Part shown: one piece after another, positions 32,745-40,677 of the stretch
How the letters are laid out: every line of letters starts with the position of its first letter
How positions within the stretch are numbered: position 1 is the first letter of the stretch
NCBI GenBank assembly: GCA_964529975.1
Contig: CAZGXW010000008.1
Span: forward strand, 1-63,929
Origin: JADFMN01 sp964529975
GTDB taxonomy: Bacteria; Armatimonadota; Fimbriimonadia; Fimbriimonadales; Fimbriimonadaceae
Direction: 5' to 3'
Length of the DNA: 63,929 nucleotides
Notes under the pieces: generated by a model
Told to the model about the DNA's origin: nothing
The model's input: the letters and a program-made list of their open reading frames with translations, nothing else
The model's database searches: none
Position numbers and translations under genes: made by a program

Positions 32745-34041
32745 ACGTCAGGCCGTAGCCTTGCTCCATGATGAGTCGGAGATTCCCGATCGGCGGTTGA
32801 ACTTTGTCGAGCTCCCGCTCGCCGATGGCTTGCAAGACGAACTCACGCGATGCGGGCTTGTAGAACAGGGGCTTTCCGGTCATAGGGTCGACGTTCGCAG
32901 GATCGTCGGGGAGCTGCTTTGGGAGTGCGCCGTGCTGCTGCCACGAGGAGAGAATCGAGGCCGTGGTGAGGACCAGGTTCTTGATCTGCGAAACGCGCAT
33001 GATCGAGACTCCCGCTTGCTCGTAAGTCATTGGGAGGGCTCCCGCGAGATAGTTGGCGGGGTGGTCTTCGAAGACCCATTGGGCGCCGAGTTCGTCGATG
33101 ATGTATCCGGCGTCCTGAACGTTTCCGCTTTCGGGCGTCGCGCTCGCCATCGAGTCGATCCAGTACTTTAGGGTCTTGCTTTGGAGCGCGCTGCCTGCGA
33201 AACGGCCCTGTGGGGGCTCGAGCCTCTTGTTCTCGTCGGAGAGTTGGAGCGCCCTGCGTTTTTCGTCGGGCATCGAGTCGTAGTGCTTTGCGGTCTCCAG
33301 GAAGAGGAGGCAATCGCCCTTGACGTTTTGGGCCAGCGACTTGGGCGGATCGATGAGCGCGAGCGCGGCGCGTACGCCTTGGAGCACTTCGGCGTTCCTA
33401 GGATTGGTCTCGAGCATTCCGTAGGCGGTCCTGAGAATGCGGTTGCTGCACGCCGCCCACGAAACGAGGGCAGGCGAGACAGGCTCGTCGAGTAGGTGGA
33501 CTGTGGTCTTTGCAGCGACGAGGAGCAACTTGTTGGCCTCGGCGATGTTGCCTTGGTCTGAGTTGTGGATCGCCAGGGCGCACGCGACGTTCGCGTACCT
33601 ATTGAAGAGGTTGTAGTCCGGCGGGTGGTTGGCGATGCCTTTTTCCCACTCGATGGGCATGTTGACGTTCTCGATTTCTGCGGCCTTAACCAGGAGAGCG
33701 AGTTGATCCGGGTTCTCCTTCATGAGGTTGACGAGCCCCGCTCGATCGCGGTCGTTTTCGATGACATCTCGATGTTTGCGGAGGAACTCGTCGAGTTTGG
33801 CGAACTCCTCGAATCTCTCAAAGCCCTTGACGCGGTCTGGAGTGTCGATCTCCTCGGGCGAGGTCGCGAGTCCTGCGTTCTTTGCGGCCTCTAGTCGGTT
33901 GTCCAACTGTCTCGCTTCGGCGATCAGCGGTCCGTGCTCTCGGAGGTAGTCGTAACCCTTCTTTCCTCCCCCGACCACAGCGGCCAGGACGACGAGGATG
34001 AGGGCAGTCTTGGCCATGCGCTTGACGTTGAACGATCCCAT
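32728..34041 (-). CDS. membrane-anchored protein of unknown function (A)
   Basis: 437 residues with one N-terminal membrane segment (TALILVVLAAVVGGGKKGYD) after a short cytoplasmic tail. The body is helical and Ala/Leu-rich, like a repeat scaffold. A C-terminal motif VDPMTGKPLFYKPASREFVL is shared in form with the upstream neighbour. AGGAGC lies about six bases before the ATG as a Shine-Dalgarno. It is third in a minus-strand run after a GspE/PilB ATPase and a similar protein. No known domain is recognised; a role around a pilus or secretion machine is only inferred from position. Confidence 0.75.
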   Translation of the reverse strand: MGSFNVKRMAKTALILVVLAAVVGGGKKGYDYLREHGPLIAEARQLDNRLEAAKNAGLATSPEEIDTPDRVKGFERFEEFAKLDEFLRKHRDVIENDRDRAGLVNLMKENPDQLALLVKAAEIENVNMPIEWEKGIANHPPDYNLFNRYANVACALAIHNSDQGNIAEANKLLLVAAKTTVHLLDEPVSPALVSWAACSNRILRTAYGMLETNPRNAEVLQGVRAALALIDPPKSLAQNVKGDCLLFLETAKHYDSMPDEKRRALQLSDENKRLEPPQGRFAGSALQSKTLKYWIDSMASATPESGNVQDAGYIIDELGAQWVFEDHPANYLAGALPMTYEQAGVSIMRVSQIKNLVLTTASILSSWQQHGALPKQLPDDPANVDPMTGKPLFYKPASREFVLQAIGERELDKVQPPIGNLRLIMEQGYGLTFNVGA

Positions 34042-34141
34042 GTGATGTGCTCCTAACGATAGTGAATGCCGCGGCTTGCCTTGAGGTTCGCTCGGGCTGC
34101 TATGGGGCGATTCTACTCAAGTGGACGACCGGGGGTTCCTG

Positions 34142-35341
34142 TCACTCGATGGGACGACCGGCGTAGGAGAAGGCGATCTCGCTTCCGACTTTGAGCCCCG
34201 GCTCGGTAGTCGCGCCCTCGGATATCGCGTCGGCTCCGATCGAGTGTATCCAGAAGCCGTTGCCGGGGTTTGAGAACCTCATCGGTTCGCCTGTGAAGGG
34301 GTCGTTCGCCATTTCGCCCCTTACCGGGCATTCGGCTGGGAACCGCGAATTCTCGTGGTAGTAGCGGAACGCGGAGGCTGCGACGAAGAGGATCCGCCTT
34401 GCCGCCTCGTTTTCGGTGGCGAGCGTCGGAGCGAGGGTGATGGACCTTGCGGACTCGCGGAGCGTGTACGACTCCGGCAACTTGTCTTGGCTCCATTGCT
34501 TGGCGATGTCCTCGATCTCGCGCCGAGCCTGGTTCCAGGTGACGGCCGGCTTGAGCCGCTCGGCGAGGAGGATGGCTTGTTCCAGGTGCTTGGCCTCGAC
34601 CGCAGCGCGGCCCCACGGGTCGGTCGGGAAGTCACCCTTCGACCAGAGCCATGCGATCTTCTGTGTTCCGTCGATCTCGCGCTTCGTCGCGACTTCGTGG
34701 CCGGTGGCGGCGAACGTCCTTAGCGCGACGGCGAGGTGTGTGAGCGGGCGCGCGGTGAAGCACTCGGCTTGCACGATGGGCATGAGGTCTTGGTCGTCTG
34801 GGCGCGAGGCCATGAGTTTGCCCACGTGCTCGAAGACGCGCCTTTCGGCCATGACGCTGGCTTCCAGTGCGTGGAGCGAGGGATAGGAGGCGAAGTGTCG
34901 CGCGAGGCGGAGCGCGGCTCTGAGTTTCCTTCTGGCGTCGTTCGGTCTTCCGTTCGCGAGGTCCGGCCCCATTGATTCGACAATGACGCCGACCAGAGAT
35001 GGGGCGTCGAGTCGTTTGATCTCGTTTTCAGCGTCTTGGGGCTTCCAGTCGAACTTGCAGGCAGGGGCAAGGCCCGCTTGGACCAGGAGGTCAAGGCGTT
35101 CATTGCCTGACGCTTTCACTGCGTCGGCGAGGCGGTTTGCCGCGTTGTCCTCGGGTCGCACTGATTCCGGGAGCGGGACCTCGTCCATGGTGAGTGGGAG
35201 GCCAACTGAGGTGGCCTCCTTTCTCAGTTCTTCCAGGGTGGCCGCCGTTTCGCGGGACTGCTGAGAAGAGACGGCTGCAAGCGCGATGAACGCCACGAGG
35301 ACCGTGCCGATGACTGCGACGATAACGAACTTGCGTTTCAT
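34142..35341 (-). CDS. membrane-anchored protein of unknown function (B)
   Basis: About 399 residues from the MKRK start; the frame extends seven residues upstream to 35362. An N-terminal membrane anchor (FVIVAVIGTVLVAFIALAA) is followed by a helical body. The C-terminal segment NDPFTGEPMRFSNPGNGFWI matches the DPxTGxP motif of protein A. The two have the same size and layout, so they are probably distant paralogues. It lies between the ATPase gene (65 bp upstream) and protein A. No enzyme motif is seen. Confidence 0.75.
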   Translation of the reverse strand: MKRKFVIVAVIGTVLVAFIALAAVSSQQSRETAATLEELRKEATSVGLPLTMDEVPLPESVRPEDNAANRLADAVKASGNERLDLLVQAGLAPACKFDWKPQDAENEIKRLDAPSLVGVIVESMGPDLANGRPNDARRKLRAALRLARHFASYPSLHALEASVMAERRVFEHVGKLMASRPDDQDLMPIVQAECFTARPLTHLAVALRTFAATGHEVATKREIDGTQKIAWLWSKGDFPTDPWGRAAVEAKHLEQAILLAERLKPAVTWNQARREIEDIAKQWSQDKLPESYTLRESARSITLAPTLATENEAARRILFVAASAFRYYHENSRFPAECPVRGEMANDPFTGEPMRFSNPGNGFWIHSIGADAISEGATTEPGLKVGSEIAFSYAGRPIE

Positions 35342-35406
35342 GGAGCAAGGAGTTGGGAGCACGTAGCCACAGACCCTTGGATCGAAGTGCGTCGCATTCC
35401 TGTTCG

Positions 35407-36672
35407 TTACTCGAGCGCTTGCGTGAAGACGGCTTTGATGACTTCGTCCGGCGAGGTTCTGCCTGCGAGGACTTTTTGCTTTCCGTCTTCAAGCATGGTG
35501 CGGAAGCCTTGCCGCTTGACAATGTCGAGCATGGCCTTGTAGTCGAGGTTTTGCGCGACTCCCTGTTTGAACTCGCGGTTTCCGATGATGAGTTCGAAGA
35601 TTCCGACGCGTCCTTTGTAGCCGGTGCCCTTGCAGAAGTCGCAGCCCGCTCCTTGGAGGAGCGTCGCGCCAGTCATGTCGTTCGGCCCGATGCCGATCAT
35701 TTCAAGTTCGTCGCGAGTGTAGCGCGCAGGTTGTGCGCACTTGGAGCAGTTAGTGCGGACGAGCCGCTGGGCCATGATGGCAGTAATGACGCCGCCGACG
35801 AGGTAGGGCTCGGCTCCCATGTCGAACATTCGTCCGATGGTCTCGATGGCGTTGTTGGTGTGCAGCGTGCTCATGACCAAGTGGCCGGTGAGGCCCGCTT
35901 GGATGCCGATGGCGAGCGACTCTGGGTCTCGCATTTCGCCGACCATCATGACGTCGGGGTCTTGACGCAGGAACGAGCGCATGACGCGCGGGAAGGTCAT
36001 CTTCTCGGTGACTTGGACCTGCGCGATGTTCTCATCGAACTCGTATTCGACGGGGTCCTCGACCGTGACGATGTTTCGCTTCCTGCTGTCGAGGAGGTTG
36101 AGGGACGCGTAGAGCGTGGACGTCTTACCGCTTCCTGTCGGTCCTGTGACGAGGATAAGGCCGTAGGGGATCTGGATGGCCTGCTCCCAGTGTTTGCGGA
36201 TGTCCTCTGGCATTCCGAGGTCCGTGAGTTGGACCTTCATGGAGTTTGGGTCGAGAAGTCGCATGACGAACTTCTCGCCGTTGAGACTGGGCACACACGA
36301 GGCACGGGCGGAGAGGCGGCGGCCCTCGTACTCCATGTCGATGCGTCCGTCTTGTGGCTCGCGTGTCTCATCGATACGCATCATGGCGGCGAGTTTGAGT
36401 CGGGCGATGACGTTGGCGGCCTGCTCTGGCGGCAGGGCGCCGGTCTCGTGCAGGACGCCGTCCTGGCGGTACCGGATCTTGAGTTGGTTCCTTTCGGGCT
36501 GGAGATGGATGTCGCTCGACTTGGTGTCGAGCGCGTTCATCATGATGTTGTCGACGATTCCGACGGCGAGCGACATTTCGTTGCCGCCCATTTCTCTGGT
36601 CTGCCCTTGTTCTCGGATGATGAGGCGGAACCGCTTGGCCGCCCCCCAGTTGCCTTTTTCCTCGATGGCCAT
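35407..36672 (-). CDS. GspE/PilB-type secretion ATPase
   Basis: 421 residues. The hexameric motor core is complete: Walker A GPTGSGKTSTLYASLN near residue 178, the Asp box VTVEDPVEYEFDENIAQVQV, Walker B DPDVMMVGEMRDPESL near residue 241, and the His box TGHLVMSTLHTNNAIE. Two zinc-binding CxxC pairs (CSKCAQ and CDFCKGTGYKGRVGIFE) mark the assembly-type GspE/PilB rather than PilT. The N-terminal GspE domain is short, so this is a compact form. It powers a type II secretion or type IV pilus system, but no pilin, GspF or secretin gene is in the window. Confidence 0.92.
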   Translation of the reverse strand: MAIEEKGNWGAAKRFRLIIREQGQTREMGGNEMSLAVGIVDNIMMNALDTKSSDIHLQPERNQLKIRYRQDGVLHETGALPPEQAANVIARLKLAAMMRIDETREPQDGRIDMEYEGRRLSARASCVPSLNGEKFVMRLLDPNSMKVQLTDLGMPEDIRKHWEQAIQIPYGLILVTGPTGSGKTSTLYASLNLLDSRKRNIVTVEDPVEYEFDENIAQVQVTEKMTFPRVMRSFLRQDPDVMMVGEMRDPESLAIGIQAGLTGHLVMSTLHTNNAIETIGRMFDMGAEPYLVGGVITAIMAQRLVRTNCSKCAQPARYTRDELEMIGIGPNDMTGATLLQGAGCDFCKGTGYKGRVGIFELIIGNREFKQGVAQNLDYKAMLDIVKRQGFRTMLEDGKQKVLAGRTSPDEVIKAVFTQALE

Positions 36673-36704
36673 GGTCTTGAACCCTTAGGATACTCGGGTG
36701 AGGG

Positions 36705-36710
36705 TAACTT
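36705..36710 (+). promoter_or_regulatory. -10-like box TAACTT, 7 nt before ATG
   Basis: TAACTT ends seven bases before the lipoprotein ATG at 36718, with no Shine-Dalgarno sequence. Confidence 0.4.
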
Positions 36711-36717
36711 ACGGCGC

Positions 36718-37107
36718 ATGAACCGTACTGGACTGGTGGTGATCGCGGCCCTTGTGGTGGCCTTGGCTGGCTGTGGCGGGGGCGCGAGCGAGCAAGCGGC
36801 CATCGGTCTGTGGAAAGGCAACGCGAAACTGGACCCCTCGCTGGGGCTGAAGCCGATCAGTTTCTCGCTTGACTTGAAGAAGGACAAGACGTTTGTGATG
36901 GAGAACTCCGAGGGGAAGAAGGAGACCGGTGAATGGGCATATGTAGACGGTCGGATCGAACTGCTTTTTTCGGAGCAAGGGGAAGTGGGCTTTGGCGGAG
37001 CGAAGACGGATCGGGTCTCGACCGTGATCATGGCTCCCGATGGGAAGGGGCTTTATCATCGGACGAGCGACTTGAAGGGCGAGCCGGACTTTCTCAAGGC
37101 GAACTAG
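36718..37107 (+). CDS. small lipoprotein of unknown function
   Basis: 129 residues with a lipoprotein signal (MNRTGLVVIAALVVALAGC). The remainder is a small beta-rich domain with IGLWKGNAKL, ETGEWAYVDGRIELLFSEQG and VIMAPDGKGLYHRTSD. The layout resembles the lipoprotein at 7456-7890 (WxGxW start, GTF/KTF strand), so they may belong to one family of small barrel lipoproteins; this is inference. It diverges from the GspE/PilB gene. Confidence 0.75.
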   Translation: MNRTGLVVIAALVVALAGCGGGASEQAAIGLWKGNAKLDPSLGLKPISFSLDLKKDKTFVMENSEGKKETGEWAYVDGRIELLFSEQGEVGFGGAKTDRVSTVIMAPDGKGLYHRTSDLKGEPDFLKAN

Positions 37108-37246
37108 CGCTGCCGTTGCGTCCTGATAAGGTTCTTCCGGGACTGTTGGTGCCCGAGGTCGTTCTTGGTTGTCGGCCTAGCGCACCGAACAAGATGGACC
37201 ACAAGACGAGCACCGGCGAAGGCAACCCTGGTTTTGCGAAGAAGGG

Positions 37247-37792
37247 CTAGCGGGGCTCCCAGTCTTTTGCACCGCCTTTGAGGAGGTCGAAGAAGTGCCA
37301 GGGCGGGCAAAAATCGTCTCCAGGTCCGAAGAAGGCTTTTCCCGTGCGCGTGATGTTGCCTTTGTCGTCCTTGTGGAAGGCTGAGACTCCGGGCCAATAG
37401 CCGTCTTCCATCTTGAACCCCATATCAGGCGTGAATGCGCCGCCACGGTCGGAGACCATCTTGACTTTCCAACCGCGCCTTTTGGCGTGTTGTTTCTGTA
37501 TGGTAGGCGTGTCTGGGCTGATCAGGACGACAGTCGCTTTTGTCTCGAGGTGCTTGAGTTGGCTTTGGAGGACGTCGGCCCACATCGTGCAGTAGTTGCA
37601 CGACTTGCCCATGTTGTGGATTACGAGGAGGTCGCTCTTCTTGCCGAAGAGTTTGGAAAGGTTCGTCTTTCCTGTGGCGGTTTGAAAGGGGTAGTCCTTG
37701 ACAATTTGAGGCTTGGCTTTGGCGCGCTCCTTTGAGAGTTGCTGCTTGAGATCGTAGAGTTGCTTTTCGAGGGCTTCGATCTTGGCGTTCAT
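37247..37792 (-). CDS. DUF899 thioredoxin-like protein
   Basis: 181 residues. A short coiled coil (KIEALEKQLYDLKQQLSKER) precedes a DUF899 fold: DLLVIHNMGKSCNYCTMWAD near residue 60, with a CxxC, then VVLISPDTP and the conserved FFGPGDDFCPPWHFFDLL near the C-terminus. DUF899 proteins are thioredoxin-like and their targets are unknown. An imperfect -10 box (TATCAC) lies six bases before the ATG on the minus strand. The 139-bp gap downstream to the lipoprotein gene holds no convincing gene. Confidence 0.88.
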   Translation of the reverse strand: MNAKIEALEKQLYDLKQQLSKERAKAKPQIVKDYPFQTATGKTNLSKLFGKKSDLLVIHNMGKSCNYCTMWADVLQSQLKHLETKATVVLISPDTPTIQKQHAKRRGWKVKMVSDRGGAFTPDMGFKMEDGYWPGVSAFHKDDKGNITRTGKAFFGPGDDFCPPWHFFDLLKGGAKDWEPR

Positions 37793-37829
37793 GTCCGTGT
37801 GATACCGGAACAGAGGTCGGCTGTGACGC

Positions 37830-37835
37830 CATAAT
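37830..37835 (+). promoter_or_regulatory. -10 box CATAAT, 7 nt before ATG
   Basis: CATAAT ends seven bases before the ATG of the EamA-type transporter gene. No Shine-Dalgarno sequence is present. A shifted reading TAATCT is also possible. Confidence 0.45.
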
Positions 37836-37842
37836 CTCGCCT

Positions 37843-38760
37843 ATGACGTTCTGGCCGAGGTGGTTTCCTCACCCCGCGCTGGTCGTCGTGGTCTTGGCTT
37901 GGGGGATGAACTTCAGCATCATCAAGGTGGTGCTCGAGTCGATGGAGCCCTCTGTTGCCGCGCTTGTGCGGTTTGCGGTGATGATGGTCGCGCTGTGGGT
38001 GTCTTGCTTGTTCTTGCGGATCCCGCTGCGCTATCCGGACGGGCAGAAGGGAAAGTTCTTGTTCGTCGGGTTCTTGGCGAACGGGTTCTACATGGTGCTG
38101 TTCGTCGAAGGGATGCGGACCGCTGGAGCGACGCAGGGCGCGATCATGCTGGCGACGGCTCCGATCTGGGTAGCGCTGTTCGCGATTTTGAAGGGGCAGG
38201 ACGCTTTCAGCGGCCGGCTGGCGGTCGGCGGCGGTCTGGCGTTCGTAGGTGCGATCGTGGCGATCCTTGGCGGGGGAGAGACTATGGGCGGGTCTGCGGT
38301 CGGTGCGCTCTTGGTACTGAGCTCTGCCGTCGTCTGGGCGTGGTCGGTGGTGTTGATGCGGCCGTTGGTGATCGAGGGATCGCCTTATGGCGTGTTCACT
38401 TTGACTTTTCCGGGAGGAGCGCTCGCGCTCGTGCCGTTTACGGCGTACATGGTTTGGCGCGGGGGATGGGTGGAAACGACGGCGGAGTATTGGTCGTCGC
38501 TGTCACCGGCGGTGTGGTGGTCGCTCGTGTACTTGATCTTCGTCGCCGGGATCGGTGCTTTCGCCGCGTACTACAAGGGTCTGGCGGACGTGGGCCCGAC
38601 GAAGACGAGCATGACGCAGTTCTTCATCACGCCGACGGCTGCGGTTTTTGAGTGGCTCGTGTTCGGCGGGACGTTCGTGTTCTGGCAGGCGATTGGGCTG
38701 GCGGTCGTGGTTTGTGGGACGCTGGTTGCGAGTGGGAAGGTGGGGATGCGTCGGGAGTAG
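37843..38760 (+). CDS. DMT superfamily (EamA) transporter
   Basis: 305 residues with about ten membrane segments in two EamA halves. The first is PALVVVVLAWGMNFSIIKVV with VAALVRFAVMMVALWVSCLF; the second begins near VGALLVLSSAVVWAWSVVLM. The motif GATQGAIMLATAPIWVALFA is typical of metabolite exporters. It sits in the inner membrane; the substrate cannot be read from sequence. The stop codon TAG is provided by the first GGGAGTA repeat unit at the gene end. Confidence 0.92.
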   Translation: MTFWPRWFPHPALVVVVLAWGMNFSIIKVVLESMEPSVAALVRFAVMMVALWVSCLFLRIPLRYPDGQKGKFLFVGFLANGFYMVLFVEGMRTAGATQGAIMLATAPIWVALFAILKGQDAFSGRLAVGGGLAFVGAIVAILGGGETMGGSAVGALLVLSSAVVWAWSVVLMRPLVIEGSPYGVFTLTFPGGALALVPFTAYMVWRGGWVETTAEYWSSLSPAVWWSLVYLIFVAGIGAFAAYYKGLADVGPTKTSMTQFFITPTAAVFEWLVFGGTFVFWQAIGLAVVVCGTLVASGKVGMRRE

Positions 38761-38769
38761 GGAGTAGGG
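38754..38769. repeat. GGGAGTA heptanucleotide array
   Basis: GGGAGTAGGGAGTAGG spans two units and forms the stop codon of the transporter gene. It matches arrays at 29987, 32302 and 40617. Confidence 0.75.
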
Positions 38770-38795
38770 ATTGATGTCGGTTCGAGGTCGTGTAG

Positions 38796-39560
38796 TTACT
38801 TTTTGAAGAAGAGGTAACTGGCCATTACGACGACGAAGATGGCGAAGGCGCGTTGCATCGTGACGGCGTCGAGGCCGAGGGCAAGTTGGCTGCCGAGGAA
38901 GCTCCCGAGCACGACGCCGATCGATACGCAGACGCCGCTCTTGAGATCGACGTTTCCTTTCTTGTAGTAGTTGTACGCTCCGAACCCGGCCACGGGGAGG
39001 CTGAGCGCGAGGAGGGACGTGCCCTGGGCGGTGTGCTGAGGAAACCCGAGCGCAAGGACCATGAAGGGCACCACGACGATGCCTCCACCCACGCCGAACA
39101 ATCCGCCCGCCATCCCGGCGAAGACTCCTGCGACGAGCGATACCGGATACGCCCAGGTCGGTACGTGCTGTGAGAGGTCTGCTGCCTGGGCGTGGAGAAG
39201 TTCGCTCTTGACGAAGAGATAGACGGCGATGACTGCGAGGAACACACAGAAGGCACGGCGCATTGTCCGCGCGCTCAAGCCCAAGGCGACCTTGCTTCCG
39301 AGGAAACTCCCGAGCGCCATTCCTGCGGCGAGTGTCAGGCCGATGTAGACCGACATCTTGCCATCGGAGAAGTAGGAGTAGGCGCCGAGCGCGGCGACAG
39401 GGAGCGCGAGAGAGAAGAGGGAAGTGCCCTGGGCCTTGTGCTGGTCAAACTTCAAAGCGAGGATGAGGAAGGGGACGATGACTACGCCGCCGCCGAGGCC
39501 GAAGAGGCCGCCCGAGATTCCGGCGATCACTCCGGCGATGGCGCAGACGAAAAAGGACAC
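38796..39560 (-). CDS. TSUP family permease (TauE/SafE-like)
   Basis: About 254 residues, eight membrane segments. Two inverted halves each start with the family glycine motif: GVIAGISGGLFGLGGGVVIV and GVFAGMAGGLFGVGGGIVVV. The repeated HKAQGTSLFSLALPVAALGA and HTAQGTSLLALSLPVAGFGA confirm the duplication. TSUP proteins move sulfite, sulfonates or related anions; the substrate here is unknown. The GTG at 39560 fits homologues; the frame is open to 39623, which would add a non-hydrophobic tail. It diverges from the oxidoreductase gene. Confidence 0.9.
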   Translation of the reverse strand: MSFFVCAIAGVIAGISGGLFGLGGGVVIVPFLILALKFDQHKAQGTSLFSLALPVAALGAYSYFSDGKMSVYIGLTLAAGMALGSFLGSKVALGLSARTMRRAFCVFLAVIAVYLFVKSELLHAQAADLSQHVPTWAYPVSLVAGVFAGMAGGLFGVGGGIVVVPFMVLALGFPQHTAQGTSLLALSLPVAGFGAYNYYKKGNVDLKSGVCVSIGVVLGSFLGSQLALGLDAVTMQRAFAIFVVVMASYLFFKK

Positions 39561-39631
39561 TGTTGCAAGTATGGAGCAATCTGCAGCGTGCGAGGATTCG
39601 GGACAGTGGGCCGTTGGACGCACTGCCGTGG

Positions 39632-39637
39632 GATAAT
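39632..39637 (+). promoter_or_regulatory. -10 box GATAAT, 6 nt before ATG
   Basis: GATAAT ends six bases before the ATG at 39644 of the Gfo/Idh gene; no Shine-Dalgarno sequence. This supports the choice of that ATG over upstream starts. Confidence 0.5.
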
Positions 39638-39643
39638 GGGACG

Positions 39644-40618
39644 ATGCGCGTTGGTGTCGTGGGCGTCGGTGGGATGGGGATGGTCCATGCGCGGAAATAC
39701 GCGCTGATGCCCGACGTCGAACTGTACGCCTTTGACCGCAATCCGGACCGCTTGGACGTGTACTGCGCGCAGTTCGGAGCGAAGGCGACTAAGTCTCTCG
39801 AAGAACTTGTGTCGATGGTCGACGCCGTAGACGTTTGCACGCCAACGGACGCGCACAAGGACGTGGCGATGGGGGCAATCCGGGGAGGCAAGCCCGTGCT
39901 CGTCGAGAAGCCGATGGCCCGGACGGTCGAGGAGTGTGCGGAACTGATCGAAGCAGCGGCGAAGGCGGGTGTCGCGCTGATGCCCGGGCAGGTCGTGCGG
40001 TTCTTTCGCGAGTTCGAGGCGGCGCACTCGGCCGTGAAAGCAGGCCGAGTCGGTACGCCTGCCGCTGTTCGGACGCGTCGCGGTGGGAAGGCGCCGAAGG
40101 GCAGCGATATGTGGTTCCAAGACCATGCCCGCTCTGGGGGATTGTTGCTCGACCTTGCGGTGCACGACTTCGATTGGATGATCTGGACGTTTGGGGACGT
40201 GCGCTCTGTGTTTTCTCGGTCTGTGCGACTTGGGCATCCCGTAGAGGGTGCGGAGTTTGAGGGCGACTACGCGCTAACGACATTGATGTTCGAGAGCGGC
40301 GCTGTCGGACACGTCGAGACGACTTGGATGGATCCCTCGGGTTTCCGAGTGACGCTAGAAGTCTGCGGGAGCGGAGGAATGATCGAATACGACTCTCGTT
40401 CTGTTGCGACGTTGCGCATCCATGATGCGGCGGGTTCGCGCTCCGAGTCGGCGTACTTTGCGACCGACGATCCGTTCTATCGCGAGTTGCGGTCGTTTGT
40501 GGACGCCGTCGTGAGTGGCGGACCGATGCCGATCGCGCCCGAGGCAGGAATGAAGGCGGTCGCTGTGTCTCGTGCGGCGATCGAAAGCGCGAAGAGCGGA
40601 CGAGCGGTCGAGGTTTAA
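39644..40618 (+). CDS. Gfo/Idh/MocA family oxidoreductase
   Basis: 324 residues. The Rossmann motif VGVVGVGGMGMVHARKYA opens the protein. The catalytic-region motif GKPVLVEKPMARTVEECAEL lies near residue 84, with the Glu-Lys-Pro typical of the family. The C-terminal dehydrogenase domain carries SGGLLLDLAVHDFDWMIWTF near residue 165, supplying the Asp and His pair. These enzymes act on sugars or inositols with NAD(P). The next gene is a fucosidase, so a role in sugar use is plausible but not shown. Confidence 0.92.
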   Translation: MRVGVVGVGGMGMVHARKYALMPDVELYAFDRNPDRLDVYCAQFGAKATKSLEELVSMVDAVDVCTPTDAHKDVAMGAIRGGKPVLVEKPMARTVEECAELIEAAAKAGVALMPGQVVRFFREFEAAHSAVKAGRVGTPAAVRTRRGGKAPKGSDMWFQDHARSGGLLLDLAVHDFDWMIWTFGDVRSVFSRSVRLGHPVEGAEFEGDYALTTLMFESGAVGHVETTWMDPSGFRVTLEVCGSGGMIEYDSRSVATLRIHDAAGSRSESAYFATDDPFYRELRSFVDAVVSGGPMPIAPEAGMKAVAVSRAAIESAKSGRAVEV

Positions 40619-40652
40619 GGAGTAGGGAGCAGGGAGCAGGGAGCAGGGAGTG
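40617..40652. repeat. GGGAGTA/GGGAGCA heptanucleotide array
   Basis: Five near-repeats of GGAGTAG or GGAGCAG follow the stop codon of the oxidoreductase gene. The unit is 7 bp, with C/T variation at one place. Confidence 0.75.
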
Positions 40653-40662
40653 TATCGGTAGG

Positions 40663-40668
40663 TAGCAT
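40663..40668 (+). promoter_or_regulatory. -10-like box TAGCAT, 9 nt before ATG
   Basis: TAGCAT lies nine bases before the ATG of the GH95 gene, just after the heptanucleotide array. No Shine-Dalgarno sequence is seen. Confidence 0.4.
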
Positions 40669-40677
40669 TCGACCGGG

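Noticed and set aside
37149..37250. short plus-strand frame ending in TSTGEGNPGFAKKG
   Set aside because: About 33 codons, with no Shine-Dalgarno or -10 box at a start and no recognised family; too weak to call.
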